Source: Agarilytica rhodophyticola | GTDB taxonomy: Bacteria; Pseudomonadota; Gammaproteobacteria; Pseudomonadales; Cellvibrionaceae | Direction: 5' to 3' | Assembly (NCBI RefSeq): GCF_002157225.2 | Contig: NZ_CP020038.1 | Coordinates: forward strand, 2,758,501-2,822,500 | Length of the DNA stretch: 64,000 nt | Shown: piece by piece, positions 8,776-17,818 of the stretch | Layout: each line of letters begins with the position of its first letter | Numbering within the stretch: the stretch's first letter is position 1 | Position numbers and translations under genes: made by a program | The notes under the pieces: model-generated | What the model was told of the DNA's origin: nothing | Databases searched by the model: none | Seen by the model: only the letters and a program-made list of their open reading frames with translations

Positions 8776-11031
8776 ATGAGTTTTGGCGATGATGAAGAGA
8801 TCCTTCAAGACTTCTTAGTTGAAGCGGGGGAAATAATCGAGTTGCTTTCCGAGCAACTTGTCGATCTTGAACAACGACCAGATGATATCGATCTACTTAA
8901 CGCAATATTTCGCGGGTTTCACACAGTTAAAGGTGGTGCAGGATTTTTGCAGTTGAACGCGATGGTAGACTGTTGTCATATCACAGAAAACCTATTCGAT
9001 ATTTTACGCAATGGCAAACGGGCGGTAACACCAGAATTAATGGATGTGGTGTTACAAGCGCTGGATACGGTAACGAACCAATTCTCACAGATTACCAATC
9101 GTGAAGAACCTTCACCAGCAGACCCGGCATTGATTAAGCAGTTAGAGCGTCTAGTATCCTTAGAAGATCTCAATGGTGATGACGGTGGCGGTGACGAGGA
9201 ATCTGCGCCACCTGCTCCTGAGGCAGGCTCGCAAGCAGAGCCTGCTAGTGATGATAAAATTAATATCACTGATGATGAATTCGAAGAATATCTCGATGCT
9301 ATCGATGAAAAAGAAGGAGCAAATGCGCAAGCCAGCTCGCAAACGGCCGATTCTGATAACGACGATATTTCAGAAGATGAGTTCGAGGCTCTACTCGATA
9401 AATTACACGGCAGTGGCAGCCCAGGTGCCTCTCAAGCGGATAAACCTGCTACCTCATCATCTGCTGATGGTAATAAAGATATTACTGAAGATGAATTTGA
9501 AGATTTACTTGATAAGTTACATGGCAGCGGTAAAGCGCCTTCTGCACCCTCTGCGAGTGAAACTGAAAGTGCGCCTTCTGCTGATAATAATGGTGCTGGT
9601 AAGCAATCTGGCGACGATAACCTTATTACAGACTCCGAATTCGAAGACTTATTAGATCAGCTACATGGTAAAGGCAAAGGCCCTGAAACTGCTGCTAAGC
9701 CTAAACCTGCGGCCAAATCAAAGCCCGATGCTGCTGCTAAGAAAGATAAAATAGTTGCAGCGCCCCCTAAGGCTGCCAAACCTCCTGAGCCCGCGGCCAA
9801 GCCTGAACCACCCAAGCGGGAGCCAGCTGGAGGCGGGCAAAATAATGCAGCGCCAGCAGAAACGACCGTTAGGGTCGATACCCAGCGCCTAGACGATATT
9901 ATGAATATGGTCGGTGAGTTAGTATTGGTGCGTAATCGACTTGTTCGACTAGGACTTGAGAGTCCTGATGAACCAATGCAAAAAGCGGTTGCCAACTTAG
10001 ATGTGGTCACTGGAGATCTACAATCGGCCGTCATGAAAACACGTATGCAGCCGATCAAAAAAGTCTTTGGACGCTTTCCGAGAGTTGTAAGAGACTTGGC
10101 CCGTAATCTTAAAAAAGAAATTAGTTTAGAGTTGCAAGGTGAAGAAACGGATCTGGATAAAAACCTCGTTGAGGCATTGGCAGATCCTCTAGTCCACTTG
10201 GTGAGAAACTCTGTGGATCACGGTATTGAGTTACCTACTATCCGGGAAGAAAAAGGCAAGCCGCGAGAAGGTAAAGTGGTGCTTGCTGCAGAACAAGAAG
10301 GTGACCATATCTTACTATCGATTACCGACGACGGTGCAGGTATGGATCCGGATGCATTGCGCAATAAAGCTGTAGAAAAAGGTGTTTTAGATTCGGATGC
10401 CGCCGCTCGTCTGACAGATGTAGAGGCCTATAATTTAATTTTTGCTCCAGGCTTTTCTACCAAAACTGAAATTTCCGATGTCTCCGGTCGCGGTGTTGGC
10501 ATGGACGTTGTGAAAACTAAAATTACCCAGCTTAATGGCTCAATTGAGATTAGTTCTAAAATAGGTGAGGGCACACGCTTTGTTATTAAAGTGCCACTGA
10601 CATTGGCAATTATGCCCACCTTAATGATTCAGCTTGGGAATCAAACATTTGCGTTACCCTTGGTGAGTGTCAACGAAATTTTTAATATGGATCTGGCGAA
10701 AAGTAATATTGTCGATGGGCAAGAATGTATCACCATTCGTGAGAAGGCCATCCCCATGTTTTACTTGAAAAATTGGTTGGTGAAAAATAATTTCATACAG
10801 CAAGTTGAGGATATGGAAGGACATGTTGTTATTGTTTCGGTTGGAACTCAACGAGTAGGTTTTGTCGTCGACCAGCTTATTGGTCAAGAAGAAGTTGTGA
10901 TTAAACCTCTTGGACGTATGTTGCAGGGAACTCCTGGAATGGCCGGAGCAACCATTACTGGAGACGGTACCATAGCACTTATTTTGGATGTACCAAGTAT
11001 GTTAAAAGAATATGTTGGCAGTGCCGCTTAA
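8776..11031 (+). CDS. cheA: Chemotaxis histidine kinase CheA
   Basis: CheA autophosphorylates in response to receptor arrays and passes phosphate to CheY and CheB. Domains along the 751 residues: P1 Hpt (1-105) with phospho-accepting His49 in FHTVKGGAGF; an acidic linker with four spaced copies of an ITxDEFExLLDxLHG motif (163-177, 198-211, 236-249, 284-297); an Ala/Pro/Lys linker (305-360); P3 dimerisation (about 365-430); P4 ATPase with LVHLVRNSVDHG (N box), DDGAGM (G1) and GRGVGMDVV (G2); and a CheW-like P5 (about 610-745). A classical P2 domain is not evident where the repeats lie. Operon position is between cheZ and cheB. Confidence 0.97.
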   Translation: MSFGDDEEILQDFLVEAGEIIELLSEQLVDLEQRPDDIDLLNAIFRGFHTVKGGAGFLQLNAMVDCCHITENLFDILRNGKRAVTPELMDVVLQALDTVTNQFSQITNREEPSPADPALIKQLERLVSLEDLNGDDGGGDEESAPPAPEAGSQAEPASDDKINITDDEFEEYLDAIDEKEGANAQASSQTADSDNDDISEDEFEALLDKLHGSGSPGASQADKPATSSSADGNKDITEDEFEDLLDKLHGSGKAPSAPSASETESAPSADNNGAGKQSGDDNLITDSEFEDLLDQLHGKGKGPETAAKPKPAAKSKPDAAAKKDKIVAAPPKAAKPPEPAAKPEPPKREPAGGGQNNAAPAETTVRVDTQRLDDIMNMVGELVLVRNRLVRLGLESPDEPMQKAVANLDVVTGDLQSAVMKTRMQPIKKVFGRFPRVVRDLARNLKKEISLELQGEETDLDKNLVEALADPLVHLVRNSVDHGIELPTIREEKGKPREGKVVLAAEQEGDHILLSITDDGAGMDPDALRNKAVEKGVLDSDAAARLTDVEAYNLIFAPGFSTKTEISDVSGRGVGMDVVKTKITQLNGSIEISSKIGEGTRFVIKVPLTLAIMPTLMIQLGNQTFALPLVSVNEIFNMDLAKSNIVDGQECITIREKAIPMFYLKNWLVKNNFIQQVEDMEGHVVIVSVGTQRVGFVVDQLIGQEEVVIKPLGRMLQGTPGMAGATITGDGTIALILDVPSMLKEYVGSAA
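9262..9675 (+). repeat. Four in-frame repeat motifs within cheA
   Basis: Codons 163-300 of cheA encode four copies of an acidic amphipathic motif: ITDDEFEEYLDAID, ISEDEFEALLDKLHG, ITEDEFEDLLDKLHG and ITDSEFEDLLDQLHG. They are separated by Ala/Ser/Gly-rich spacers of 20-35 residues. The DNA copies have diverged, so this is selected protein repetition and not a recent duplication. The first copy is the most divergent. Confidence 0.85.
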
Positions 11032-11105
11032 GGCTTGTTAATAGGTTCTAAGTAGATAGGTAGTAATCATATAGATAAACTCCTTAACTGTTAAACCTAG
11101 GAGAA

Positions 11106-12182
11106 ATGGTGCCATACAGTGTTTTAGTCGTCGATGACTCTCATTTTTTTCAAATGAGATTGAAAGATATTATCAATGAGCACAAAGATCTGAACGTGGT
11201 TGGTGTTGCCACTAACGGACAAGAAGCGATTGATATGACGGCAAAGCTAAAACCTGATGTAATATCGATGGACTACGAAATGCCTTTTTTAGACGGCATA
11301 TCTGCGGTTAAAGCTATTATGGCAGAAATACCGACACCGATAATTATGTTTTCCTCAATGACTTACGAAGGTGCTAAAATTACTCTCGACGCTCTAGATG
11401 CTGGTGCCGTTGACTTTATGAATAAAAATTTTGCTGAAGTGTCATCAAACTCGGCAATTTTTAAGAAAAAATTTCACGAAAAGCTCATTGTTTTTGCGCA
11501 AAGAGGGTATAAAAAATCCCCTAGTCGTTCGTCTTCTTTTATTACTGCTCCAAGAACACCGCCTCTTGTTGATACCTCCACACGATCTATTGTAAGAAAT
11601 GATAGCAAGCGTTTAAAAGGTAAAATTAAACTCATAGCAATAGGTGCATCAACAGGAGGGCCGGTAGCAGTAGCTGATATTGTCACAGGCTTAAAAGGTA
11701 AGGTTTCAATACCGATTCTTATTATTCAACACATGCCGGAGAATTTTACTCGTGCCTTTGCTGAGCGTCTTGACAGGTCGACTCCACTCACGGTCAAAGA
11801 AGCTGAAAATGGCGATATGTTAAAAAAAGGTCATGTATTAGTAGCGCCAGGAGGTAAGCAATTGATGGTCGATCGTTCTGGTAACTCTATTAAAATTGTC
11901 GCCGGTGATAATCGTGTTAACTATAAGCCTTGTGTTGATATTACCTTTGCATCTGCGGCAATTGCCTATGGCAGCGCTGTGCTGGGAATTGTGTTGACCG
12001 GTATGGGATCTGATGGTTGTGAAGGGGCGCGCTTGTTAAAAGATAAAGGCTCAACTATATGGAGTCAAGATGAAGACAGCTGCGTTGTATACGGAATGCC
12101 GGCGGCGGTGGCGAAGTCTAATATTTCCAGTTGCATTTTGCCCTTGAAAGATATTGCCCAGAAAATAGTGGATAGTGTTTAG
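11106..12182 (+). CDS. cheB: Receptor methylesterase / glutaminase CheB
   Basis: CheB removes methyl groups from chemoreceptors when phosphorylated. Residues 1-125 form a receiver domain (Asp10, Asp11, phospho-acceptor Asp56 in MDYEMP). A linker follows, then the esterase domain with the catalytic triad Ser182 (GASTGGP), His209 (QHMPENFT) and Asp303 (TGMGSDG). The AGGAG at 11099-11103 is closer to ideal for a GTG at 11109 than for the ATG at 11106; the product differs by one residue. The stop codon TAG at 12180-12182 is formed jointly with the first base of the inserted repeat element that follows. Confidence 0.96.
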   Translation: MVPYSVLVVDDSHFFQMRLKDIINEHKDLNVVGVATNGQEAIDMTAKLKPDVISMDYEMPFLDGISAVKAIMAEIPTPIIMFSSMTYEGAKITLDALDAGAVDFMNKNFAEVSSNSAIFKKKFHEKLIVFAQRGYKKSPSRSSSFITAPRTPPLVDTSTRSIVRNDSKRLKGKIKLIAIGASTGGPVAVADIVTGLKGKVSIPILIIQHMPENFTRAFAERLDRSTPLTVKEAENGDMLKKGHVLVAPGGKQLMVDRSGNSIKIVAGDNRVNYKPCVDITFASAAIAYGSAVLGIVLTGMGSDGCEGARLLKDKGSTIWSQDEDSCVVYGMPAAVAKSNISSCILPLKDIAQKIVDSV

Positions 12183-12444
12183 GAACCTCTGATTAACCTC
12201 GTATAGTTTCTGGCTTACAGGCGTTGCCGAGATCAAGGCGCCTCTTGCAGGCAATGTCTAGACCTTGGCAAAAGAGGCAACACAGAGATCGGTAACGCCT
12301 GCAAGCCCCGTAGGGCGTGGCTAAAATGTGTTTATGCTGTGTTGGACTTCTTGCTAAGGGCTACGGCCATTAGCGGCGAAGCCCGCCTTGCCTAAACACA
12401 TTTTAGACTCACGCAGAAATCATTCGTGGTTAATCAGAGGTTCC
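12182..12444. mobile_element. 263-bp MITE-like element with perfect 16-bp terminal inverted repeats
   Basis: Ends are perfect inverted repeats: GGAACCTCTGATTAAC at 12182-12197 and its complement at 12429-12444. Both ends are flanked by TTTA (12178-12181 and 12445-12448), a likely 4-bp target duplication. There is no transposase frame inside. Further internal inverted repeats (CAGGCGTTGCCGAGATC against GATCGGTAACGCCTG; CTAAAATGTGTTTA against TAAACACATTTTAG) would fold the whole element. This is the classic build of a non-autonomous element moved by a transposase encoded elsewhere. The IS family is not assigned. Confidence 0.85.
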
Positions 12445-12638
12445 TTTAACATGTTATTTTTCAATTAAACTTCTATAATAAATGTTAACCCAGCTGACGA
12501 ATATGCCTTGTCGACATACTCGTCTGTCATCTCTTAACGTACAGCGGAATTAATTTTCGCACGAGAATTTTGTAATTAAGTCGTCTTAATTAACAAAAGG
12601 TTCCCTATATTACTTCCTCGCGGGCGGAATATACAACT

Positions 12639-13379
12639 GTGGATGTGTTGAGTTTTATTGGTGTTATTATTGGTTTTGCTGCACTTCTTGGTGGAAATTT
12701 CCTAGAGGGGGGCTCATGGTCTTCCCTGGTAAATGGCCCTGCGGCGATTATTGTTTTTGGCGGGACCCTTGGTGCGGCGATACTACAAACACCTGTTAGC
12801 GGTTTAAAACGAGCGTTATCCTTATTTAAATGGATCGTAAAGCCTCCTCATCAAAAGTTTAAGCAAGGCATTAAACATGTTGTGTCATGGGCCATTGCTG
12901 CTAGGCGAGATGGCCTATTGGGCTTAGAAAATATTTCAGAGAAGGAAAAGGATCGTTTTTCACGCAAAGGCTTGCAGCTATTAGTTGATGGTAGTGAGCC
13001 CGATGTTATTCGCCATGTTATGGAAACCGATCTTATTGTTGCCGAGCAGAGAGATAACGACGCGGTACAATTTTATGAAAGCATGGGAGGCTATGCGCCG
13101 ACTATTGGTATTATCGGTGCTGTTATGGGTTTAATCCATGTGATGCGTCATTTAGCCGATCCTTCACAGCTTGGACCCGGTATAGCAGTAGCATTTGTTG
13201 CCACTATTTACGGTGTTGCTTTAGCTAATCTTTTTTTATTGCCAATAGCTAATAAACTCAGAGCTTGTATTAAACAGCAATCCCAGTATCGTGAGTTAAT
13301 TATCGAGGGCATTATTGCTATTGCTGATGGTGAAAACCCCAAATCTATCGAAATGAAGTTGAGTGGGTATTTGCATTAG
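12639..13379 (+). CDS. motC: Flagellar stator subunit MotC (MotA/PomA family)
   Basis: Ion-channel half of a flagellar stator. The 246-residue protein has the MotA layout: a first membrane segment from residue 2, a second at about 34-52, a cytoplasmic loop with charged residues (GLLGLENISEKEKDRF), then two membrane segments around residues 150-172 (the APTIGIIGAVMGL motif) and 182-205. It starts at GTG 12639 with a weak GGCGGA upstream. Its order behind cheB and before motD and parC matches the MotC/MotD set of Pseudomonas. Another MotA/MotB pair probably exists elsewhere. Confidence 0.93.
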   Translation: MDVLSFIGVIIGFAALLGGNFLEGGSWSSLVNGPAAIIVFGGTLGAAILQTPVSGLKRALSLFKWIVKPPHQKFKQGIKHVVSWAIAARRDGLLGLENISEKEKDRFSRKGLQLLVDGSEPDVIRHVMETDLIVAEQRDNDAVQFYESMGGYAPTIGIIGAVMGLIHVMRHLADPSQLGPGIAVAFVATIYGVALANLFLLPIANKLRACIKQQSQYRELIIEGIIAIADGENPKSIEMKLSGYLH

Positions 13380-13391
13380 AGGTGCCTATTA

Positions 13392-14321
13392 ATGATTCGC
13401 CGCAGCCCAATTGAGACCAAAGTTAATCATGAGCGATGGTTGATATCTTACGCTGATTTTATCACCTTATTATTTGGTTTCTTTGTGGTGATGTATTCTA
13501 TTTCACAAGTTAATGAAAATAAGTATAAAGTATTGTCGGATACATTAGAGTCTACATTTTCTAATATTGTTGATAGTGGTATAAAAGACACTGACTCAAA
13601 TGATATTGAAGGCTTTAACAACAATAGTAATTTAGCTGAATTAACCGAATTATCAGAGCGGCTAAAAGAATCACTATCCTCCCTTATTGATGATGATGCG
13701 GTAAGTGTTTTTGCCAATGAGGAGTGGGTAGAAATAACATTGAATGCTAATATCCTATTTACTAGTGGCAATGCAGAGTTAGCTAAAGATGCCAAAAAGC
13801 TTTTGACATCTGTGGCTGATATATTAGTTCCCTATGACAATGCCATTGCTATTGCCGGTCATACAGATAATTTACCTATAAGTAATACGCGTTTTCAAAA
13901 TAATTGGGCATTATCATCAGCAAGAGCGGTTTCCGTCGTTAATCTTATGTCTTTTCAGGGGATAAATCCTGAGCGTTTGTCGGCGGTGGGTTACGGCGAG
14001 TACCGACCCATCGTAAGTAACGATACTGCCCAGGGCCGTATACAAAATCGTCGTGTGGTATTAAGGGTGGGACGTGATGCCGCAACCACTAATATCTTGC
14101 CGTTAGAGCATTATGTTAATGCACAACATGATGATACTGATAAAGGTGGAGCTCAGAAAAAAATCACACTTGAACTACCCTCTGAAAGGCGTGAAAGTGT
14201 CACACCTAGACCGCGTCCAACTGCCTCAGAAAATGCTGTTAAACCTGTAAGGTTAAAAGGCGGTGGATTGCTCTTTAGCCGCGACCCTAATCTTCCTCGT
14301 AATAATCCTCCTGTAGAATAA
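13392..14321 (+). CDS. motD: Flagellar stator subunit MotD (MotB/PomB family)
   Basis: Peptidoglycan-anchoring stator subunit. A short cytoplasmic N-terminus is followed by one membrane segment with the ion-carrying Asp22 (YADFITLLFGFFVVMYS). A plug/linker region and an OmpA-like peptidoglycan-binding domain (about 115-235; AGHTDNLPISN, NWALSSARA, GYGEYRP, NRRV) follow, with a basic Pro-rich tail. It begins 12 bp after motC. The membrane segment alone does not settle whether the pair uses protons or sodium. Confidence 0.94.
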   Translation: MIRRSPIETKVNHERWLISYADFITLLFGFFVVMYSISQVNENKYKVLSDTLESTFSNIVDSGIKDTDSNDIEGFNNNSNLAELTELSERLKESLSSLIDDDAVSVFANEEWVEITLNANILFTSGNAELAKDAKKLLTSVADILVPYDNAIAIAGHTDNLPISNTRFQNNWALSSARAVSVVNLMSFQGINPERLSAVGYGEYRPIVSNDTAQGRIQNRRVVLRVGRDAATTNILPLEHYVNAQHDDTDKGGAQKKITLELPSERRESVTPRPRPTASENAVKPVRLKGGGLLFSRDPNLPRNNPPVE

Positions 14322-14809
14322 AGTCACAATTGGTCTAAGAAATGCTTAACAATTATTGCAATGGAACTTAATAATAGTGGATAGTACTTTTTATTATAAA
14401 TAAAAACCTTTAAGTTCTTTTTATTTAAAAAACTGCGTAACAGCTTGATATATTAGTTGTTCTGAGGAAAAAGCTTGCCGCTGTTATTATTTTGCCAGAT
14501 GTCTTTTTTAATCTTTGTCTACAGCAAGTCGCGTAAACGCCGATAACAAGAGAAGAAAAGACATGAAAACAGGTTCTAACTAAGAGTATATGCTTAGTCT
14601 TTAAGAGCATATGCACTTAATTAAAATTTTTATTGGTATCCCCAGCTTATCTGGAGTTCTATAATTGAAAGTAGATTCTAAAATGATAGCAAGGCTTTGG
14701 GGTGTGAAGGTGGCCCATAGATATAGGTCTAGATGAGGGACGCTATATACTAATGTGGCAGAAATAAAGAGAACACATCAATACCAGACCTTCGGAGGCA
14801 AGACCTCAT
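14322..14809. other. motD-parC intergenic region, left part
   Basis: About 490 bp with no convincing coding sequence on either strand; very AT-rich after motD, including short A/T runs near 14388-14430 that could end transcription. The parC promoter is probably to the right of it. Confidence 0.5.
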
Positions 14810-14871
14810 TGCCGCTTGAAGGTATCTTGATGCTGCTGACGGTATCTTGATGCCGCTTGAAGGCAGACCAA
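14810..14871. repeat. Short tandem repeat, about three 20-21 bp units
   Basis: Three imperfect units follow each other at 14810, 14831 and 14851, each beginning TGC(C/T)GCT and two continuing GGTATCTTGA. The following bases (to about 14930) include a stretch of the type ACATGGATGTATTCAC that I associate with scattered intergenic repeats in marine gammaproteobacteria; that association is memory only. The array lies about 120 bp before parC. Confidence 0.55.
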
Positions 14872-14986
14872 CGCAGAGCGTACATGGATGTATTCACCGC
14901 GAGTATGGTAATGGTGTGTATTCTTCCCAAGTGTCTTGGTAGTAATTTATTGTGTTAATAGGATAAGCACTCAATAGGTAAATCGC

Positions 14987-15787
14987 GTGCAAGTGTGGAC
15001 AGTCTCAAATCAAAAAGGTGGTGTTGGCAAGACCACGACGACCGTAGCTTTAGGTGGTATTGCTGCTGAGTCTGGCCTGCGCGTCTTGCTTATAGACCTA
15101 GACCCTCACGGCTCGCTAACTTCCTACTTTCGGCATGACCCCGATAGTTTAAGCCAGGGTGTATATACTTTATTTACCGAGAGAAAAAAACTGTCGCACA
15201 GTATTATTAGTGGTCTTATTCTTTCTACTCCTCACCAGGATATAAGCCTGTTACCTGCCACTACACCTTTAGCAACACTTGAACGGCAGGGTATCGGAGA
15301 TGGAATGGGGTTGGTAATAAGTAAGGTGCTTTCTTTCGTTGCTTACGACTTTGATCTCGTCATTATCGATTGTCCGCCACAACTGGGCGTGCTGATGGTA
15401 AATGCCTTGGTGGCCTGTGAAGAACTTATTATTCCTGTACAGACGGAGTTTTTAGCGATAAAAGGGCTTGAGCGTATTTTACATACCCTGAATATGTTGA
15501 GCCATTCACGTAAACAAACACTCGATTACATTATTGTGCCGACTATGTATGATCGTCGCACACAAGCTTCTGTTGGCAGCCTAAGGGCTATTCGCAATGG
15601 TTACGGTGAAGCCGTTTGGCCAGGTAAAATCCCGATTGATACTAAATTTCGTGATGCCAGCAGGGAAGGGCTTCCTCCTAGTCAGTACGACAGTGCTGGC
15701 CGTGGGGTTGAAGCTTACCGTAGCTTATATAACTACCTTAACCAGCGTGCGAGAAACACGCTAGCGATGCAGCATCAGGGAGCTTGA
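14987..15787 (+). CDS. parC: Polar chemotaxis positioning ATPase ParC (ParA family)
   Basis: ParA-type ATPase that directs chemoreceptor arrays to the cell pole in polar flagellates. The 266 residues show the deviant Walker A KGGVGKT (10-16), IDLDPHGSLTSYF, and IIDCPPQLGVLMVNAL (Walker B). The ending IPVQTEFLAIKGLERI and FRDASREG closely follows the Pseudomonas chemotaxis ParA rather than plasmid or chromosome partition proteins. There is no parB next to it. It starts at GTG 14987; the next gene starts two bases after its stop (translational coupling likely). Confidence 0.92.
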   Translation: MQVWTVSNQKGGVGKTTTTVALGGIAAESGLRVLLIDLDPHGSLTSYFRHDPDSLSQGVYTLFTERKKLSHSIISGLILSTPHQDISLLPATTPLATLERQGIGDGMGLVISKVLSFVAYDFDLVIIDCPPQLGVLMVNALVACEELIIPVQTEFLAIKGLERILHTLNMLSHSRKQTLDYIIVPTMYDRRTQASVGSLRAIRNGYGEAVWPGKIPIDTKFRDASREGLPPSQYDSAGRGVEAYRSLYNYLNQRARNTLAMQHQGA

Positions 15788-15788
15788 T

Positions 15789-17009
15789 GTGGTAGATCGA
15801 CCGATAGACGATGTTTTGCAGGTATACTTTAATGACCTCCTTGGCGAAGACAGAGAAGATGAATCATCGCAGTCTTCCTTAGCTACGAAGCAAAAACGTC
15901 ATTCACCTATTGTCGTCACTGAAAATAAATCACGTCCAAGGCTTAAGTGTGTGCCTTCGCCTGTGAAGAAAGAGGCTGATACTAAAAAGATACCTGAGGT
16001 AGATTTAGAGAAAAGAAGCCATATTAATAGTAAGGACAGCAACGCTGCTGGGCAACATGATAATGATAGTCAACGCCGTCCCGTGACAAAAGAAAAAGAT
16101 GTTGACGGCTATATAACAGATCATGTCATCGCAAAAAAAGCAGATACTTCGCCACCAGCATCATCGCCTGAGCAACAACAAAACACCCTTACCCTAGAGC
16201 AAAAAAGAGCTGAATTAAAAAAAGCGATGTTGCCGCCGGCAAACGATGGTGTTAAGCCGCCGCCGGCAAATCATACTATTAAAGAGAAGCAACGTCAGTG
16301 TGAGCATCCTACACAAACGCTTTTAGAAAGCGATAGGCGTGAAAAATTACAACAGCTTCTTGATCGGCAAACTATGACAGAGTTGATGCCGACGTCTATA
16401 GAAGTTGAAGCGCCCGCCGTCGACCATGCATTAACAACTGAGGAGAAAACGCTAGATCAAAGTAATGCCAACACTGATATACCCACTAAAAAGGATCATC
16501 TTCTTGACGATAAGATATCGAGTAATGTTAAGCAAGCACAGATTGCTGTTCGTCCCTCATGGGCACAAGAGGATTTTGAAGTGCTGTTGTTTGAGGTGTC
16601 GGGCTTATCCTTAGCTGTTCCTTTGGTGGCCCTAGGGCAAATTGTGCCAATAGATGATAAGCTGACCAGCCTTACTGGCCAATCAAAATGGTTTATGGGA
16701 ATCTTACCTTCACATGTGGGAGACATTCGTACTGTTAACACCTCACTTTTTGTTATGCCCGAACGGCACAAGGACGGAGATGAGGACAAAGCAAAATATG
16801 TGGTTACCATTGATGGCATGCCATGGGGCTTGGCGGTAGATGCCGTTAATCAGCCGATCAAACTCTCACCTAATGATGTTAAGTGGCGAAATCAGAGAAC
16901 CAAGCGGCCTTGGTTGGCTGGCACCGTAAAGTCTCATATGTGCGCACTAATTGACATTCCACAAATGGCGTTACTACTTGAACAGTGTGACAAAAATAGA
17001 GACGCCTGA
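15789..17009 (+). CDS. parP: ParP, CheW-like array localisation protein
   Basis: ParP links ParC to CheA at the pole. The first 255 residues are disordered, charged and Lys/Gln/Glu-rich. The last 150 form a CheW-like domain (DFEVLLFEVSGLSLAVPL to CALIDIPQM), the ArrayIntegration-and-Formation type described for Vibrio ParP. GTG start at 15789 lies almost on the parC stop. The low-complexity N-terminus will align poorly, but position between parC and cheW supports the call. Confidence 0.88.
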   Translation: MVDRPIDDVLQVYFNDLLGEDREDESSQSSLATKQKRHSPIVVTENKSRPRLKCVPSPVKKEADTKKIPEVDLEKRSHINSKDSNAAGQHDNDSQRRPVTKEKDVDGYITDHVIAKKADTSPPASSPEQQQNTLTLEQKRAELKKAMLPPANDGVKPPPANHTIKEKQRQCEHPTQTLLESDRREKLQQLLDRQTMTELMPTSIEVEAPAVDHALTTEEKTLDQSNANTDIPTKKDHLLDDKISSNVKQAQIAVRPSWAQEDFEVLLFEVSGLSLAVPLVALGQIVPIDDKLTSLTGQSKWFMGILPSHVGDIRTVNTSLFVMPERHKDGDEDKAKYVVTIDGMPWGLAVDAVNQPIKLSPNDVKWRNQRTKRPWLAGTVKSHMCALIDIPQMALLLEQCDKNRDA

Positions 17010-17177
17010 AGCTCTATGAGTACTGCGCTACTGAAAAACCTTCATAACCACTGGCACAGATGCTGCAATTAACTATATTAAAGAATATAGCGACTAAATT
17101 TTGACGATAAACCTATGTGCTGTTACGGACACTAATAATGGTTTATTTGATTTTATAGCGATTCTTGGAAGGCATTC

Positions 17178-17663
17178 ATGACAGTTAATTTAAAAAGTAA
17201 GAAGGCAGGTGAAGATCCCATGTTGCAGTGGGTGACCTTCAAACTTGCGGGTGAAAAATATGGCATCAATGTCATGCAGGTGCAAGAAGTTCTGCGCTAT
17301 TCGGAGATAGCACCCGTACCTGGCGCTCCTGACTACGTGTTGGGCATTATTAATCTACGTGGCAAAGTGGTGACAGTGGTAGATATTCGCACGCGCTTCA
17401 TGCTGCCCAGTGCTGAGGTGACGGATAACAGTCGTATTGTGGTAATTGAAGCTGAAGATCATGTTATTGGCATCCTTGTAGACAGCGTCGCAGAGGTGGT
17501 TTATCTAAGACAGTCAGAGATGGAAACCGCGCCGAGCTTGGGCAATGATGAAAGTGCCAAATTCATCCAGGGTGTCTGCCACAAAAATGATGAACTGTTG
17601 ATTTTAATTGAACTGGATAAATTATTGACAGATGAAGAATGGGCCGAAATGGCAATGTTTTAA
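17178..17663 (+). CDS. cheW: Chemotaxis coupling protein CheW
   Basis: CheW bridges chemoreceptors and CheA. The 161-residue protein is a single CheW domain: LQWVTFKLAGEKYGINVMQVQEVL start, the GIINLRGKVVTVVDIR core and the conserved LIELDKLL end. It follows parP after a 168-bp gap with no gene, which may hold a promoter. GGAAGG lies 8 bp before the ATG. Confidence 0.96.
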   Translation: MTVNLKSKKAGEDPMLQWVTFKLAGEKYGINVMQVQEVLRYSEIAPVPGAPDYVLGIINLRGKVVTVVDIRTRFMLPSAEVTDNSRIVVIEAEDHVIGILVDSVAEVVYLRQSEMETAPSLGNDESAKFIQGVCHKNDELLILIELDKLLTDEEWAEMAMF

Positions 17664-17818
17664 ATGATCGATGTGATACGGGTTTGTCTGAGCGAAACCA
17701 AATCGACAAATCTATATTAATACCAAAATACATTAAATAGAAACATTAATCCCACATCCTCACTGTATTACTGATGATACATGTGGCTGTGGCAAAAGTG
17801 ATATCGAAGGTGTAAGAA

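Noticed and set aside
9173-9655. 160-codon frame overlapping cheA repeats in another frame
   Set aside because: Met/Lys/Leu-rich by-product of the Asp/Glu-rich repeat codons in cheA.
14987-17009. Plasmid or chromosome partition (parA-parB) locus
   Set aside because: The partner gene encodes a CheW-like domain, not ParB, and the pair sits in the chemotaxis cluster.
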